A stretch of 12,236 bases of DNA from an uncultured Steroidobacter sp. (GTDB lineage Bacteria > Pseudomonadota > Gammaproteobacteria > Steroidobacterales > Steroidobacteraceae), in NCBI GenBank assembly GCA_946478975.1, contig CAMLEO010000221.1, positions 1 to 12,236 of the forward strand, given 5' to 3'. Below, piece after piece: positions 1 to 8,438 of the stretch. Position 1 is the first letter of the stretch. Each line of letters begins with the position of its first letter. Position numbers and translations under genes: made by a program. The notes beneath the pieces are model-generated. The model was not told the DNA's origin, did not search any database, and saw nothing but the letters and a program-made list of their open reading frames with translations.

Positions 1-419
1 TCGACGCCGGCGCCGACGACTACGTCGCCAAGCCCTTTCATTTCGAGGAACTGCTGGCGCGCGTCCAGGCGCTCCTGCGGCGCTCGGGTGGCTGGGCTCA
101 GCCGATCCTCCGTTGCGGCCCGGTATCGCTGGACCCGCGGACTCAGGAAGTGGTGGTCAACGGCCGCAAGGTCGACCTGACCAGCTTCGAGTACCGCATC
201 CTCGATCACCTGATGCATCGGGCCGGCGAAGTGATCTCCAAGAGCGAGCTGACCGAGCGGCTGTACGCGCAGGACTTCGACCGCGACAGCAACACCATCG
301 AGGTGTTCATCGGCCGGCTGCGTCGTAAGCTCGATCCGGATGAGACCATCAAACCGATCGAGACACTGCGTGGTCGCGGCTACCGGTTCGCTCTGCAGCG
401 AGAAAGTGCCGCCGCCTGA
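1..419 (+). CDS. phoP: PhoP-like OmpR-family response regulator (3' part; 5' end outside window)
   Basis: This is the DNA-binding output half of a two-component transcription factor. It is open from the first base (codons in phase from position 3) to a TGA at 417-419. The visible start is the end of the receiver domain, with DDYVAKPFHFEELLARVQ containing the conserved Lys-Pro of the receiver beta5 loop. A winged-helix OmpR/PhoB-type effector follows (VDLTSFEYRILDHLM, then TIEVFIGRLRRKL and a terminal RGRGYRFAL wing). The lines KPFHxEE, TxFEYxI and GRLRRK are those of E. coli PhoP. The phosphoacceptor Asp lies upstream of the window. The gene for the cognate kinase starts 18 nt downstream, so the two are probably co-transcribed. 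PhoP rather than another OmpR-type regulator is inferred from this similarity together with the PhoQ-like partner. Confidence 0.9.
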   Translation, partial: DAGADDYVAKPFHFEELLARVQALLRRSGGWAQPILRCGPVSLDPRTQEVVVNGRKVDLTSFEYRILDHLMHRAGEVISKSELTERLYAQDFDRDSNTIEVFIGRLRRKLDPDETIKPIETLRGRGYRFALQRESAAA

Positions 420-437
420 GGTTGACCATCGAGGACG

Positions 438-1805
438 ATGCAGCCGCGTTCGTTAAGCACACGACTGCTCGTCTCGGTCAGCGTCCTGCTGATCCTGTTC
501 TTTGGCGTCACCATCCTGGCGCTCGATTTCGTGTTCCAGGATCTGAACCGGCGCGCCGTGCAGGGTCGGCTGGAAGTTCAGGTGCTGGCACTACTGTCGG
601 CGTCTGAAGAGGATTCGAGCGGCGGGCTTCGGCCCGACCAGCTCGCCGAGCCGCGCTTCGACAATCCCGGGTCGGGGTTGTATGGCGAGATCCTGCGCAG
701 CGACGGGCGGCCGAGCTGGCGCTCGACATCCTTGACCGGCACCGGCATCGAATTCCCGCACCTTCGCACCGGCGAACGCCGCTTCAGCGAGCTGCAGCGT
801 GCCGACGGCTCCACCGTGCTGGCGCTGAGCATGGGCATCGAGTGGCAGTTTCGTAACGGCGTCATGCGGCCGTTCGTGTACAGCGTCGCGGAGAGTATGG
901 AAACGTACTACGCGAACTTGAATCAGCTGCGCGCACGAATGTTCGGCTGGTTCGGTGCACTGATGGTGCTGCTGTTGGGCGCCTTCACGATACTGCTGCG
1001 TCGGATGCTGTCGCCGCTACGCCGCGTCGAACGCGAGATCGAAGCGATCGAAGTGGGCGAGCTCACCGAGCTCGGTGCGGGCTACCCACGCGAGCTGCTC
1101 GGCGTCACCACCAACTTGAACGCGTTGCTACGAAGCGAACGCGAACGACTGGCGCGTTATCGAAACACGCTGGGTAATCTCGCGCACAGCTTCAAAACGC
1201 CGCTGGCCGTCATGCGCAATCTGCTGAGCTCGCCGCAAGGGCGAGAGCTGACGGTGGCTCGTCAGCTCGATGAGCAGGTCGGGCGCATGGATGACATCGT
1301 GAAGTATCAGCTGCGACGTGCCGCCGCTTCGGGTGGCACGGGCTTAGGCATGGCGCCGACCGATGTGCGCACGGCCTTGGAAGGCCTGCGCGGCGCGCTG
1401 CTCAAGGTGTATGCAGATCGCAATGTGACTTGCGAGCTCACGGTGGGCGAAGGCACGACCTTCATGGGCGATCGCGAAGATCTCACCGAGATCGCGGGCA
1501 ACCTGCTCGACAATGCTTTCAAATACACGCGCAGTTTCGTGCGTGTGACTGCCGATCGCGTCGTCAGCCCCGCCGCCCGGCGCGACGGCCTGCGCTTGAT
1601 CATCGAAGACAATGGCCCAGGCATTCCGGTCGACAAGCGCTCGAAAGTTCTGGAACGTGGCGCCCGCTTGGACGAGCGAATCTCCGGCCAGGGCATCGGG
1701 TTGTCGGTGGTTCGAGAGCTGGTCGAGCTCAATGGCGGCACCATCGTCATCGACTCCTCGGCACTTGGCGGGGCGCGCATCGAAGTGAAAATCGCGCCGG
1801 TGTAA
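438..1805 (+). CDS. phoQ: PhoQ-like sensor histidine kinase
   Basis: A 455-residue inner-membrane sensor kinase expected to phosphorylate the adjacent PhoP-like regulator. TM1 is about residues 10-33 and TM2 about 168-187, enclosing a periplasmic sensor domain of about 135 residues, followed by a HAMP-like linker. The H-box is AHSFKTPLAV with phosphoacceptor His250, very close to HSLKTPLAV in E. coli PhoQ. The N-box is NLLDNAFKY (Asn359), the G1 box EDNGPGIP (Asp391) and the G2 box GQGIGLSVV (417-425). The lid region LERGARLDER and the C-terminal GGARIEV also match PhoQ. The start was chosen at the ATG leading directly into a basic, then hydrophobic signal anchor, with only a weak GAGG 3-4 nt upstream. 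The sensor domain lacks an EDDDDAE-like acidic cluster before TM2, so the ligand cannot be assumed to be Mg2+. Confidence 0.9.
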   Translation: MQPRSLSTRLLVSVSVLLILFFGVTILALDFVFQDLNRRAVQGRLEVQVLALLSASEEDSSGGLRPDQLAEPRFDNPGSGLYGEILRSDGRPSWRSTSLTGTGIEFPHLRTGERRFSELQRADGSTVLALSMGIEWQFRNGVMRPFVYSVAESMETYYANLNQLRARMFGWFGALMVLLLGAFTILLRRMLSPLRRVEREIEAIEVGELTELGAGYPRELLGVTTNLNALLRSERERLARYRNTLGNLAHSFKTPLAVMRNLLSSPQGRELTVARQLDEQVGRMDDIVKYQLRRAAASGGTGLGMAPTDVRTALEGLRGALLKVYADRNVTCELTVGEGTTFMGDREDLTEIAGNLLDNAFKYTRSFVRVTADRVVSPAARRDGLRLIIEDNGPGIPVDKRSKVLERGARLDERISGQGIGLSVVRELVELNGGTIVIDSSALGGARIEVKIAPV

Positions 1806-1816
1806 GCACATCGGTC

Positions 1817-1846
1817 TTGAATCTTCCCCGCGCAATCGCATACAAG
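1817..1846 (+). promoter_or_regulatory. Possible sigma70 promoter for hrpA
   Basis: TTGAAT at 1817-1822 is followed after 18 nt by TACAAG at 1841-1846, just upstream of the hrpA ATG at 1860. Each hexamer matches the sigma70 consensus at four of six positions. It lies in the 54-nt gap after the kinase gene. No terminator is visible in that gap, so read-through from phoPQ is equally possible. Confidence 0.3.
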
Positions 1847-1859
1847 TCGGCTGCGCAAA

Positions 1860-4800
1860 ATGAGTACTCCGACTTCCAACTACACGCAGGCCCTGCTGGC
1901 GCTACGTGACCAGCTCTCGCTGACGAGATTTGCCGACCGGCCGCGGTTTGCCCGCGAGCTGGATCGTCTGTTTGCGCGTCGGAATGCGCCGGCGGAGCCG
2001 GATGGGGCGATCGCCAACCTGCGCCAGTCCATCGAAGCCTCGGTGGCGTTGGTCGAGCGTCTCAAGTCATTGCCGTTGCGTGTCGAGTACGACGCAGCGC
2101 TGCCCATCAGCGCGCATCGCGAAGAGATTGCCAAGGCGTTGCAAACGAGCCAGCTGGTCGTGGTCTGCGGCGCGACCGGGTCGGGTAAGACGACTCAGCT
2201 GCCGAAGATCTGCATGGAAGCGGGCCGCGGCACCTTCGGCCTGATCGGTCACACACAGCCGCGACGAATCGCCGCACGAGCCATCGCCGGTCGATTGGCC
2301 GAAGAGCTCAATACAACCGTCGGCGGCGCGGTCGGCTATCAAGTGCGCTTCAACGATCGCACCGGCCCCGACTGCCGTGTGAAGTTGATGACCGACGGCA
2401 TCCTGCTGCGCGAGCTGGAGCAGGACCGGCTGCTGCGTCGTTACGACACGCTGATCATCGACGAAGCGCACGAGCGCAGCCTCAACATCGATTTCCTGCT
2501 CGGCGTGCTGAAACGATTGTTGCCGCAGCGGACTGACCTGCGGGTCGTGATCACGTCCGCAACCATCGACCCGCAACGATTCGCCGAGTTCTTCGGCGGC
2601 GCGCCGATCATCGAAGTGTCCGGCCGCAGTTATCCGGTGGAAGTTCGCTATCGTCCGCTCAGCGGCGAAGAGGACGACGACGAATTGTCGCTCGACGAAG
2701 GCATCGTCGCGGCCGTGCAGGAACTGGATCGCGAAGATCGCGGCGACGTGCTGGTATTCCTGCCGGGCGAAAAGCAAATTCGCGATGCGGCCGACGCTCT
2801 TTCCAAAGCGCGCTTGCATAACACCGAGGTGTTGCCGCTGTACGCGCGCTTGTCGACGCGCGATCAAGAGAAGATTTTCGAAAAGCACGGCGCCCGACGC
2901 GTGGTGCTGGCGACCAACGTCGCTGAAACATCCTTGACCGTGCCGGGCATTCGCCACGTCGTCGATTCGGGCCTCGCACGCATCAGCCGCTACAGCGTAC
3001 GTGGCAAAGTGCAGCGACTGCCGATCGAGCCGATCTCACAAGCGAGCGCCGATCAGCGTAAAGGTCGTTCGGGCCGCGAGAGCCCGGGCATCTGCATTCG
3101 TTTGTATGCTGAGGACGACTTCAATCTGCGGCCCGCGTTCACGCCGCCGGAAGTTCTGCGCACGAACCTCGCCAGCGTCATTCTGCAAATGGCGGCGCTG
3201 GAGCTCGGCGAGCCGCAGGATTTCCCGTTCGTCGATCCGCCCGATACGCGGCTGATCAACGACGGTTACCGGTTGCTCCAAGAGCTGAAGGCGGTCGACG
3301 ACGATCGTCGCGTGACGAGTCTAGGACGGCAACTGTCGTCGCTGCCCGTGGATCCGCGGCTTGGACGAATGCTATTGGCTGCAAGTCATCACGCTTGCCT
3401 GGCGGAGATGCTCGTCATCGCCGCATTCCTGGCAGCCCAGGATCCACGCGAGCGGCCTTCGGATGCACAGACGCAAGCAGATCAGAAACATGCGGCGTTT
3501 GCTGATCCGCGTTCCGACTTCATTGCCATCCTGAATCTGTGGAACACGTACACCACGCAAGTCTCGACGCTGTCGGGCAGTCAGCTGCGCAAGTGGTGTC
3601 GCGAGAACTTCATCGCGTTCATGCGGGCGCGCGAGTGGCAGGAGTTGCATCGCCAGCTCAGCGAGACCGTCAAAGAGCTGGAGCTGAAGCCGAACGCGGC
3701 GCCGGCCGATTACGCGAACTTGCATCAGGCCATCCTCACCGGCTTCCTCGGCAACATCGGCGCACTGGATGAAAGACGCGAGTACGATGGTGCGCGCGGA
3801 TCGCGATTCGTCATCGCGCCGGGCACGCCGCTCGCGAGCAAGCCGCCGAAGTGGATCGTCGCCGCGAACTTGATGGAAACGACGCGTTTGTATGCTCGTA
3901 CCGTCGCCGCCGTCGAGCCGCAATGGATCGAAGCGGCCGGCGCGCACTTGATCAAGCGCAGTTACAGCGAGCCGCATTGGGTCGAGGAGCGCGGCTTTGT
4001 CGCGGCGTTCGAGTCGATCGCTCTGTACGGCCTGACGCTCTCGTCACGTCGACGCATCAATCTCGGCAACGTGTCACCGCGCGAAGCGCAGCAAATATTC
4101 GTCCGCGAGGCGCTCATCGAAGGGCACTCGCGCTTGCGGGCCGATTTCCTGAAGCACAATCGACGGCTGCGCCAACAGATCGAAGTCATGGAGGCAAAGG
4201 TGCGTCGCCGGGACATCCTGGTCGACGAGCAGGCTCTGTGCGACTTCTATTTGTCGCGCCTGCCGGAGAGCGTGAACTCGGTCGCCGCCCTGGAGAAATG
4301 GCTGAAGACGCCAGGTCATGCGCAAACACTGCAAATGTCGCTGGCCGATCTCACGCGACGCGACCCGGCAGAGATCACATCGCAGGAATTCCCGCCGGCA
4401 ATGCAGGTCACGGGGAACGAGCTGCCGTTGGAGTATCGCTTCGAGCCCGGCGCCGCGAACGACGGTGTAACTGTCGTCGTGCCGAAGCCGCTGTTGAGTG
4501 CCGCTGTCGTCGGCGATTTCTCGCGGCCGATTCCGGGCTGGCGGCTCGAAACAATCACGCAGCTCCTGCGCAGCCTGCCGAAGCAAGTACGCAAAGCATT
4601 CGTTCCGGTGCCGGAGCATGCCGCACGCGCCGTCGCTGAGATCGATGAATCGAAAGAATTCAACGCCGCGGTCGCCGAGTGGATCACTCGCGTGAGCGGC
4701 ACAGCGATCACGGCAGAGGAGGTGGCTGCGCTGCCGCTGCCCGATCATTTGCGCGTGAATTTTCGCGTTGCCGATCTCGATGGCAAAACGTTGGCCGAAG

Positions 4801-5759
4801 GCCGCGATCTCGCGGCGCTGAAACGTTCCGTCCGCCAGGGCGAGGCGAAGTCGGGCGAGCAAAGAGCCCCACAGCAGGGCGGCGTACATCGACACTGGGA
4901 TTTCGGTGAGCTGGCTGTCGAAGAGTCCGTACAGCGCCGCGGGTTGCGCTTCTCTGTCTATCCAACGTTGCGCGATCGTGGTGATGGCGTTGAGGTCGCC
5001 GAAGCGAGCACGCTGGTCGATGCCGAAGGGCTGTTGCGTGCCGGCGTGCTGCGGCTCGCGATCCTGACTTTGCCGGAACAATACAAATACGCGCGCAAAC
5101 GATGTTCAGAGCGCAGCGAGCTGATGCTGCTCGCGCAAGGGTTGAACAACGCACGACCGATCGCCGATGCGCTCGCCGAGAAATGTTTTGCCGAATGTTT
5201 CTTGAGCGAAGAGGCGCCGTTGCCTCGATCCGCCGCGCAGTTCGATGCATTGCTGGATCGCCATCGCAGCCGGTTCGGCGAAGTGGCGGATCGGGTCATC
5301 GAGCATACGACGGCCGCTCTGCGTGAGCTGCGGAACGCCCGAATGAAACTTGCCGCGTTGGATGGTGCCGCTTTTCAGCCGTTGCGGACCGACGTGCAGG
5401 CTCAGCTGCAGATGCTGGTGCCGGGCGATTTCCCGGCCAGTGTGCCGCCGGCGCTGTGGCCGCATCTGCCGAAATATTTCCGCGCCCTGACGCGACGCTT
5501 GGACAAGGCGCCGGGCAATCAAAAGCGAGATACCGAGTTGATGCGACAAGTCTCGCCGGCCACGCAGGCCTATCAGCGGTTACTATCGCAGGCGCCGAAG
5601 GGAGAAACGCACCCCGAGCTCGATCGCCTGCAATGGATGATCGAGGAGTTTCGAGTTTCGTTGTTTGCCCAGGATCTGAAGACGGCGCTGCCGGTCTCGG
5701 ACAAGCGAGTGGCGGACCAGATCGAGCGGGCGAGGGTGGAGGTTCTGCGCGCGGCATAA
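1860..5759 (+). CDS. hrpA: ATP-dependent RNA helicase HrpA (DEAH box)
   Basis: A 1299-residue cytoplasmic DEAH/RHA-family 3'-to-5' RNA helicase; E. coli HrpA is 1300 residues and in that species acts on stalled ribosomes and mRNA. Motif I is GATGSGKTTQLPK (Lys110), motif II DEAHERS (Asp201-His204) and motif III SATID (Ser233). NVAETSLTVPGI gives motif V and QRKGRSGR (399-406) motif VI. VKLMTDGILL, PIIEVSGRSYPVEVRYRP and RTNLASVILQM match HrpA specifically. Winged-helix/ratchet, OB-like and long C-terminal DUF3418-type regions fill the rest, so the protein looks complete. Motif VI has Ser404 where E. coli HrpA has Cys. No good Shine-Dalgarno precedes the ATG; the start is supported by an N-terminal helical segment aligning with E. 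coli HrpA (ALxALRDQL...RPRFARELDRL). Confidence 0.97.
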   Translation: MSTPTSNYTQALLALRDQLSLTRFADRPRFARELDRLFARRNAPAEPDGAIANLRQSIEASVALVERLKSLPLRVEYDAALPISAHREEIAKALQTSQLVVVCGATGSGKTTQLPKICMEAGRGTFGLIGHTQPRRIAARAIAGRLAEELNTTVGGAVGYQVRFNDRTGPDCRVKLMTDGILLRELEQDRLLRRYDTLIIDEAHERSLNIDFLLGVLKRLLPQRTDLRVVITSATIDPQRFAEFFGGAPIIEVSGRSYPVEVRYRPLSGEEDDDELSLDEGIVAAVQELDREDRGDVLVFLPGEKQIRDAADALSKARLHNTEVLPLYARLSTRDQEKIFEKHGARRVVLATNVAETSLTVPGIRHVVDSGLARISRYSVRGKVQRLPIEPISQASADQRKGRSGRESPGICIRLYAEDDFNLRPAFTPPEVLRTNLASVILQMAALELGEPQDFPFVDPPDTRLINDGYRLLQELKAVDDDRRVTSLGRQLSSLPVDPRLGRMLLAASHHACLAEMLVIAAFLAAQDPRERPSDAQTQADQKHAAFADPRSDFIAILNLWNTYTTQVSTLSGSQLRKWCRENFIAFMRAREWQELHRQLSETVKELELKPNAAPADYANLHQAILTGFLGNIGALDERREYDGARGSRFVIAPGTPLASKPPKWIVAANLMETTRLYARTVAAVEPQWIEAAGAHLIKRSYSEPHWVEERGFVAAFESIALYGLTLSSRRRINLGNVSPREAQQIFVREALIEGHSRLRADFLKHNRRLRQQIEVMEAKVRRRDILVDEQALCDFYLSRLPESVNSVAALEKWLKTPGHAQTLQMSLADLTRRDPAEITSQEFPPAMQVTGNELPLEYRFEPGAANDGVTVVVPKPLLSAAVVGDFSRPIPGWRLETITQLLRSLPKQVRKAFVPVPEHAARAVAEIDESKEFNAAVAEWITRVSGTAITAEEVAALPLPDHLRVNFRVADLDGKTLAEGRDLAALKRSVRQGEAKSGEQRAPQQGGVHRHWDFGELAVEESVQRRGLRFSVYPTLRDRGDGVEVAEASTLVDAEGLLRAGVLRLAILTLPEQYKYARKRCSERSELMLLAQGLNNARPIADALAEKCFAECFLSEEAPLPRSAAQFDALLDRHRSRFGEVADRVIEHTTAALRELRNARMKLAALDGAAFQPLRTDVQAQLQMLVPGDFPASVPPALWPHLPKYFRALTRRLDKAPGNQKRDTELMRQVSPATQAYQRLLSQAPKGETHPELDRLQWMIEEFRVSLFAQDLKTALPVSDKRVADQIERARVEVLRAA

Positions 5760-5794
5760 GCTCATTCGTCCGATCAGGTCAGGGAGAGATAACA

Positions 5795-6277
5795 ATGACC
5801 ACCCGACTGTTGACGATCCTGCTCATCGTTGCCTCCGTCGGCGCGGGCCTGATGGGCGGCCTGTTCTTCGTGTTCTCCAACACCATCATCGCGGCGTTCG
5901 ATCGCCTGCCGGCCGGCGGCGGTGTGCCTGCCATGCAGCGGATCAACGAAGTCATCTTGAATCCGGTGTTCTTTCTGTTCTTCTTCGGCACTGCCTTGCT
6001 GTGCCTGGTGCTGCTGGTTTTCTATGCGACACACCTGAGCAAGCCGGGCGCCTGGATCGCGTGCATCGGTGCTTTGCTCTATTTGCTCGGTTGTATCGGC
6101 GTGACGATGGTGTGCAACGTTCCCCTCAATAATGAGCTTGCCGCCATTCCTTTGACGGCCACCGATCTGGCTGCGCAATGGCAGGCGTATCGAGTGCCAT
6201 GGAACAACTGGAATCACGTGCGCACGATCACCTGCGCGCTGGCTGCCGCTGCGTTCGCGATCACACCTCTGCTTTAA
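5795..6277 (+). CDS. DUF1772-type integral membrane protein
   Basis: A 160-residue protein with four predicted membrane helices (about residues 5-27, 57-77, 86-107 and 144-160). The conserved-looking NVPLNN (108-113) and PWNNWNHVRT (135-144) are hallmarks of the DUF1772 / anthrone-oxygenase-like membrane family. Its biochemical role in bacteria is not established and I assign none. The frame is open upstream into hrpA. I place the start at ATG 5795 because GGGAGAG (5782-5788) sits 6 nt before it and the protein then begins directly with the first membrane helix. It lies 35 nt after hrpA and may be co-transcribed with it. Confidence 0.82.
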   Translation: MTTRLLTILLIVASVGAGLMGGLFFVFSNTIIAAFDRLPAGGGVPAMQRINEVILNPVFFLFFFGTALLCLVLLVFYATHLSKPGAWIACIGALLYLLGCIGVTMVCNVPLNNELAAIPLTATDLAAQWQAYRVPWNNWNHVRTITCALAAAAFAITPLL

Positions 6278-6300
6278 ATCGCCTTGAAAAAAACGCGACG

Positions 6301-6360
6301 TTTGCACTCGGCAAATCCCTGACGGCTCGCGACCGGCTGCTTTGCGAGACAGTTCGCAAA
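6301..6360. repeat. Pair of related inverted repeats in the intergenic region before the HD-GYP gene
   Basis: Within the 211-nt gap 6278-6488 there are two dyads with the same outer sequence. TTTGC-ACTCG-GCAAA lies at 6301-6315. TTTGCGA-GACAGT-TCGCAAA, a perfect 7-bp stem, lies at 6341-6360. Their starts are 40 nt apart. Neither is followed by a T-run on the plus strand, so a regulator-binding site fits better than an intrinsic terminator. No bound protein can be named. I see no gene in the rest of this gap. Confidence 0.35.
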
Positions 6361-6488
6361 AATTGACGCCGTGCGACCCTCACTTTCGCCGCGCCGCTGC
6401 CGATGCATGACAACAACGAAAGCCGCCTCGGCGCGGGATATGGACGCTGTCGCCGCTTGAACATAAGTGCTCGAGTGTTTCAGGCTCA

Positions 6489-7700
6489 ATGCTGAAAAAG
6501 ATTGCGATATCACAGCTCCAGAAAGGAATGTTCGTCGAGAAGGTCGACGCACCCTGGTTCCAGCATTCGCTTTGGAAGACGCGTTTCCTGATCGCGGATC
6601 GGGAGACGCTCACACGCGTGCGTACCTGCGGCGCGAAGGAATGCTGGATCGATGTGTCGCAAGGAAAGGACGTAGCCGCACCGGTTGCGACAGCACCGTT
6701 GGCAGTCAAACCCGAAACGCCGCCGGAGCGGAAGCCGGTCATGCGCCGCTCGATGGGCGATGAGCTGCAAACCGCGACGGACATCATCAAACGTTCCAAA
6801 GCGGCCGTCACGTCGTTGTTCGCCGAAGCGCGCATGGGCAACGCGGTGAACACCAGCGAGTGCGAACCGCTGGTCAACGAGATCGTCGGCTCCGTCGATC
6901 GCAACAGCGATGCGTTGATCAGTCTGTGCCGTCTGAAGATGGCGGACGAATACACATACATGCACTCCGTTTCGGTGTGCGCGCTGATGGTGTCGCTGGG
7001 ACGACAGCTCGGGCTCGATGAAGCAACCTGTCGTGATGCGGGCATGGCCGGGCTGTTGCACGATCTCGGCAAGGCCGCCATTCCACAGGACATTCTCAAC
7101 AAGCCCGGCAAGCTGACGGACGACGAATTCACTGTCGTCAAGTCACATCCGGTAAAAGGGTACGAGACCCTGCTCGCGAGCGGCGTCGAGAATGAACGCG
7201 TGCTCGATGTCTGCCGTCATCATCACGAGAAGATGGACGGCTCGGGCTACCCCGACAAACTGAATGCGGACAGCATTTCGCTGATCGCGCGCATGAGCGC
7301 CGTTTGTGACGTTTACGACGCGATCACTTCCAATCGGCCGTACAAGGCCGGCTGGGACCCGGCCGAGTCCGTGTCGCGCATGGCGTCCTGGCAGGGCCAT
7401 TTCGATCCGGTGGTGTTACAGACGTTCATCAAGACCATCGGCATCTATCCGACCGGCTCGCTGGTGCGCATGGCCTCGGGCAGGCTCGGCATCGTCGTCG
7501 AGCAGAACGCCGCCAAGCTCACGGCGCCGAAAGTGAAACTGTTCTTTTCCACCAAGTCCGGCATGGCGCTGGTGCCGCCCCGGCTGGTCAATCTCATGGA
7601 GTCGCACGTCAACGAGAAGATCGTGGCGCGCGAGTCGCCGGAAAACTGGAATTTCAACGTCGCTTATCTGAACGACCTGTGGTCCACCCACATTCCGTGA
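6489..7700 (+). CDS. HD-GYP domain cyclic-di-GMP phosphodiesterase with N-terminal DUF3391 region
   Basis: A 403-residue, apparently soluble protein expected to hydrolyse cyclic-di-GMP and so lower this signal for motility and biofilm control. Residues 1-65 (ISQLQKGMFVEKVD...WFQHSLWKTRFLI) match DUF3391, which typically precedes HD-GYP domains. The HD-GYP domain follows at about 150-340. It has the metal-binding LLHDLGKAAIP (His191-Asp192), KSHPVKGYE, the HHHEKMDGSGYP signature (His244-Pro255) and the later MSAVCDVYDAITSNRPYK. All signature residues are present, so an active enzyme is likely. The start is the ATG giving KKIAISQLQKGM, the usual opening of the family; the only ribosome-binding hint is AGG at 6482-6484. 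It is preceded by a 211-nt gap and is probably transcribed on its own. Confidence 0.92.
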   Translation: MLKKIAISQLQKGMFVEKVDAPWFQHSLWKTRFLIADRETLTRVRTCGAKECWIDVSQGKDVAAPVATAPLAVKPETPPERKPVMRRSMGDELQTATDIIKRSKAAVTSLFAEARMGNAVNTSECEPLVNEIVGSVDRNSDALISLCRLKMADEYTYMHSVSVCALMVSLGRQLGLDEATCRDAGMAGLLHDLGKAAIPQDILNKPGKLTDDEFTVVKSHPVKGYETLLASGVENERVLDVCRHHHEKMDGSGYPDKLNADSISLIARMSAVCDVYDAITSNRPYKAGWDPAESVSRMASWQGHFDPVVLQTFIKTIGIYPTGSLVRMASGRLGIVVEQNAAKLTAPKVKLFFSTKSGMALVPPRLVNLMESHVNEKIVARESPENWNFNVAYLNDLWSTHIP

Positions 7701-7701
7701 A

Positions 7702-7732
7702 TTGCTGATACATTCCAGGTTCAGCGGATAAT
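7702..7732 (+). promoter_or_regulatory. Weak sigma70-like promoter candidate before the DUF4328 gene
   Basis: TTGCTG (7702-7707) and GATAAT (7727-7732) are separated by 19 nt, longer than optimal. The pair lies in the 51-nt gap between the HD-GYP gene and a GTG-started gene at 7752. If used, the transcript would have a very short leader. The evidence is position and hexamers only. Confidence 0.2.
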
Positions 7733-7751
7733 TCATGAATACGGGTGCGGC

Positions 7752-8426
7752 GTGGATTTCACAGTTTTCACCAAGTGGACGGTGCGGCTGCTGTATTTGC
7801 AGATACTCGTCTGCGTCGTCGGGCTGATCTCCGGCACCCTGGAACACCAGGTCCTCACGGCATTGAGCGACGGCACCTTCGCGACCCAAGAGGATGCGGT
7901 TGCGGCTGCGAATGCCAACGACATCCGGCAGGGCATCGTCGGCATCCTGCAATTCCTCGTGTTCGTGGTCTCCGCCGTCTGGATCCTGCGCTGGATCTAC
8001 CGCGCCAGCTGCAACGCTCGTGAGTTGGGCGCCGCTGGCATGCAGTTCAGCCCGCGGCAGTCAGTGATGTGGTATTTCGTGCCGGGTCTGAACTTGTGGA
8101 AGCCGTACCAGGCAATGAAAGAGATCTGGCAGGCGAGTGAACGGCCGCACGACTGGCGCACCGGACCAGCGCCCGGGCTGCTCGTGGGCTGGTGGATCCT
8201 GTGGCTGCTTTCCTCCAGTGCCGGCAACGCATCGTTTCGTCTGTCCCTGCGTGCGGAGAGCATCGGGGAGTTGATTGCCGCCAATCGCGTGACGCTGGTT
8301 TCCGATTTCCTGGATATTCCTTTGAGCATCGTGTTCCTGTTCATCGTCAAAGCGATCCACGGCATGCAAACATCGCCACCCGCGGCAGTCGCTGCCACTG
8401 AAACTCCCGCGATCGACGTGGCCTGA
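7752..8426 (+). CDS. DUF4328-type membrane protein
   Basis: A 224-residue protein with four likely membrane helices (about residues 12-30, 61-83, 141-157 and 185-204). The central segment MWYFVPGLNLWKPYQAMKEIW (106-126), followed by Trp-rich GWWILWLL, is the typical core of DUF4328 proteins. The family has no established activity. The start is inferred to be GTG at 7752, because no ATG in this frame precedes TVFTKWTVRLL and the ATG at 7735 is out of frame. No clear Shine-Dalgarno is visible, so the exact start is less certain than the gene. It is followed after 12 nt by an exported-protein gene, suggesting a two-gene operon. Confidence 0.8.
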   Translation: MDFTVFTKWTVRLLYLQILVCVVGLISGTLEHQVLTALSDGTFATQEDAVAAANANDIRQGIVGILQFLVFVVSAVWILRWIYRASCNARELGAAGMQFSPRQSVMWYFVPGLNLWKPYQAMKEIWQASERPHDWRTGPAPGLLVGWWILWLLSSSAGNASFRLSLRAESIGELIAANRVTLVSDFLDIPLSIVFLFIVKAIHGMQTSPPAAVAATETPAIDVA

Positions 8427-8438
8427 CAGGGAAGCAAG

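Noticed and set aside
2067..2957. Minus-strand ORF (296 codons) across the helicase motor domains
   Set aside because: It is a shadow frame of HrpA motifs I-V. Its composition is His/Gln/Arg-rich and it has no family resemblance.
4074..5081. Long minus-strand ORF (335 codons) inside hrpA
   Set aside because: It lies antisense to a conserved helicase with intact motifs and has a low-complexity Arg/Gln-rich composition typical of shadow frames in GC-rich DNA. There is no ribosome binding site or recognisable domain.
6341..6361. Intrinsic terminator after the DUF1772 gene
   Set aside because: The perfect 7-bp stem is followed by an A-run, not a T-run, on the plus strand and the stem is not GC-rich. 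I list it as a possible operator instead.
6380..7141. Minus-strand ORF (253 codons) over the HD-GYP gene
   Set aside because: The plus-strand HD-GYP protein is unmistakable. The antisense frame is Ser/Arg-rich and without motifs.
7735..7830. ATG at 7735 as start of the gene after HD-GYP
   Set aside because: It is in a different frame and leads to a short Cys/Ser-rich peptide. The DUF4328 frame starts with GTG at 7752.
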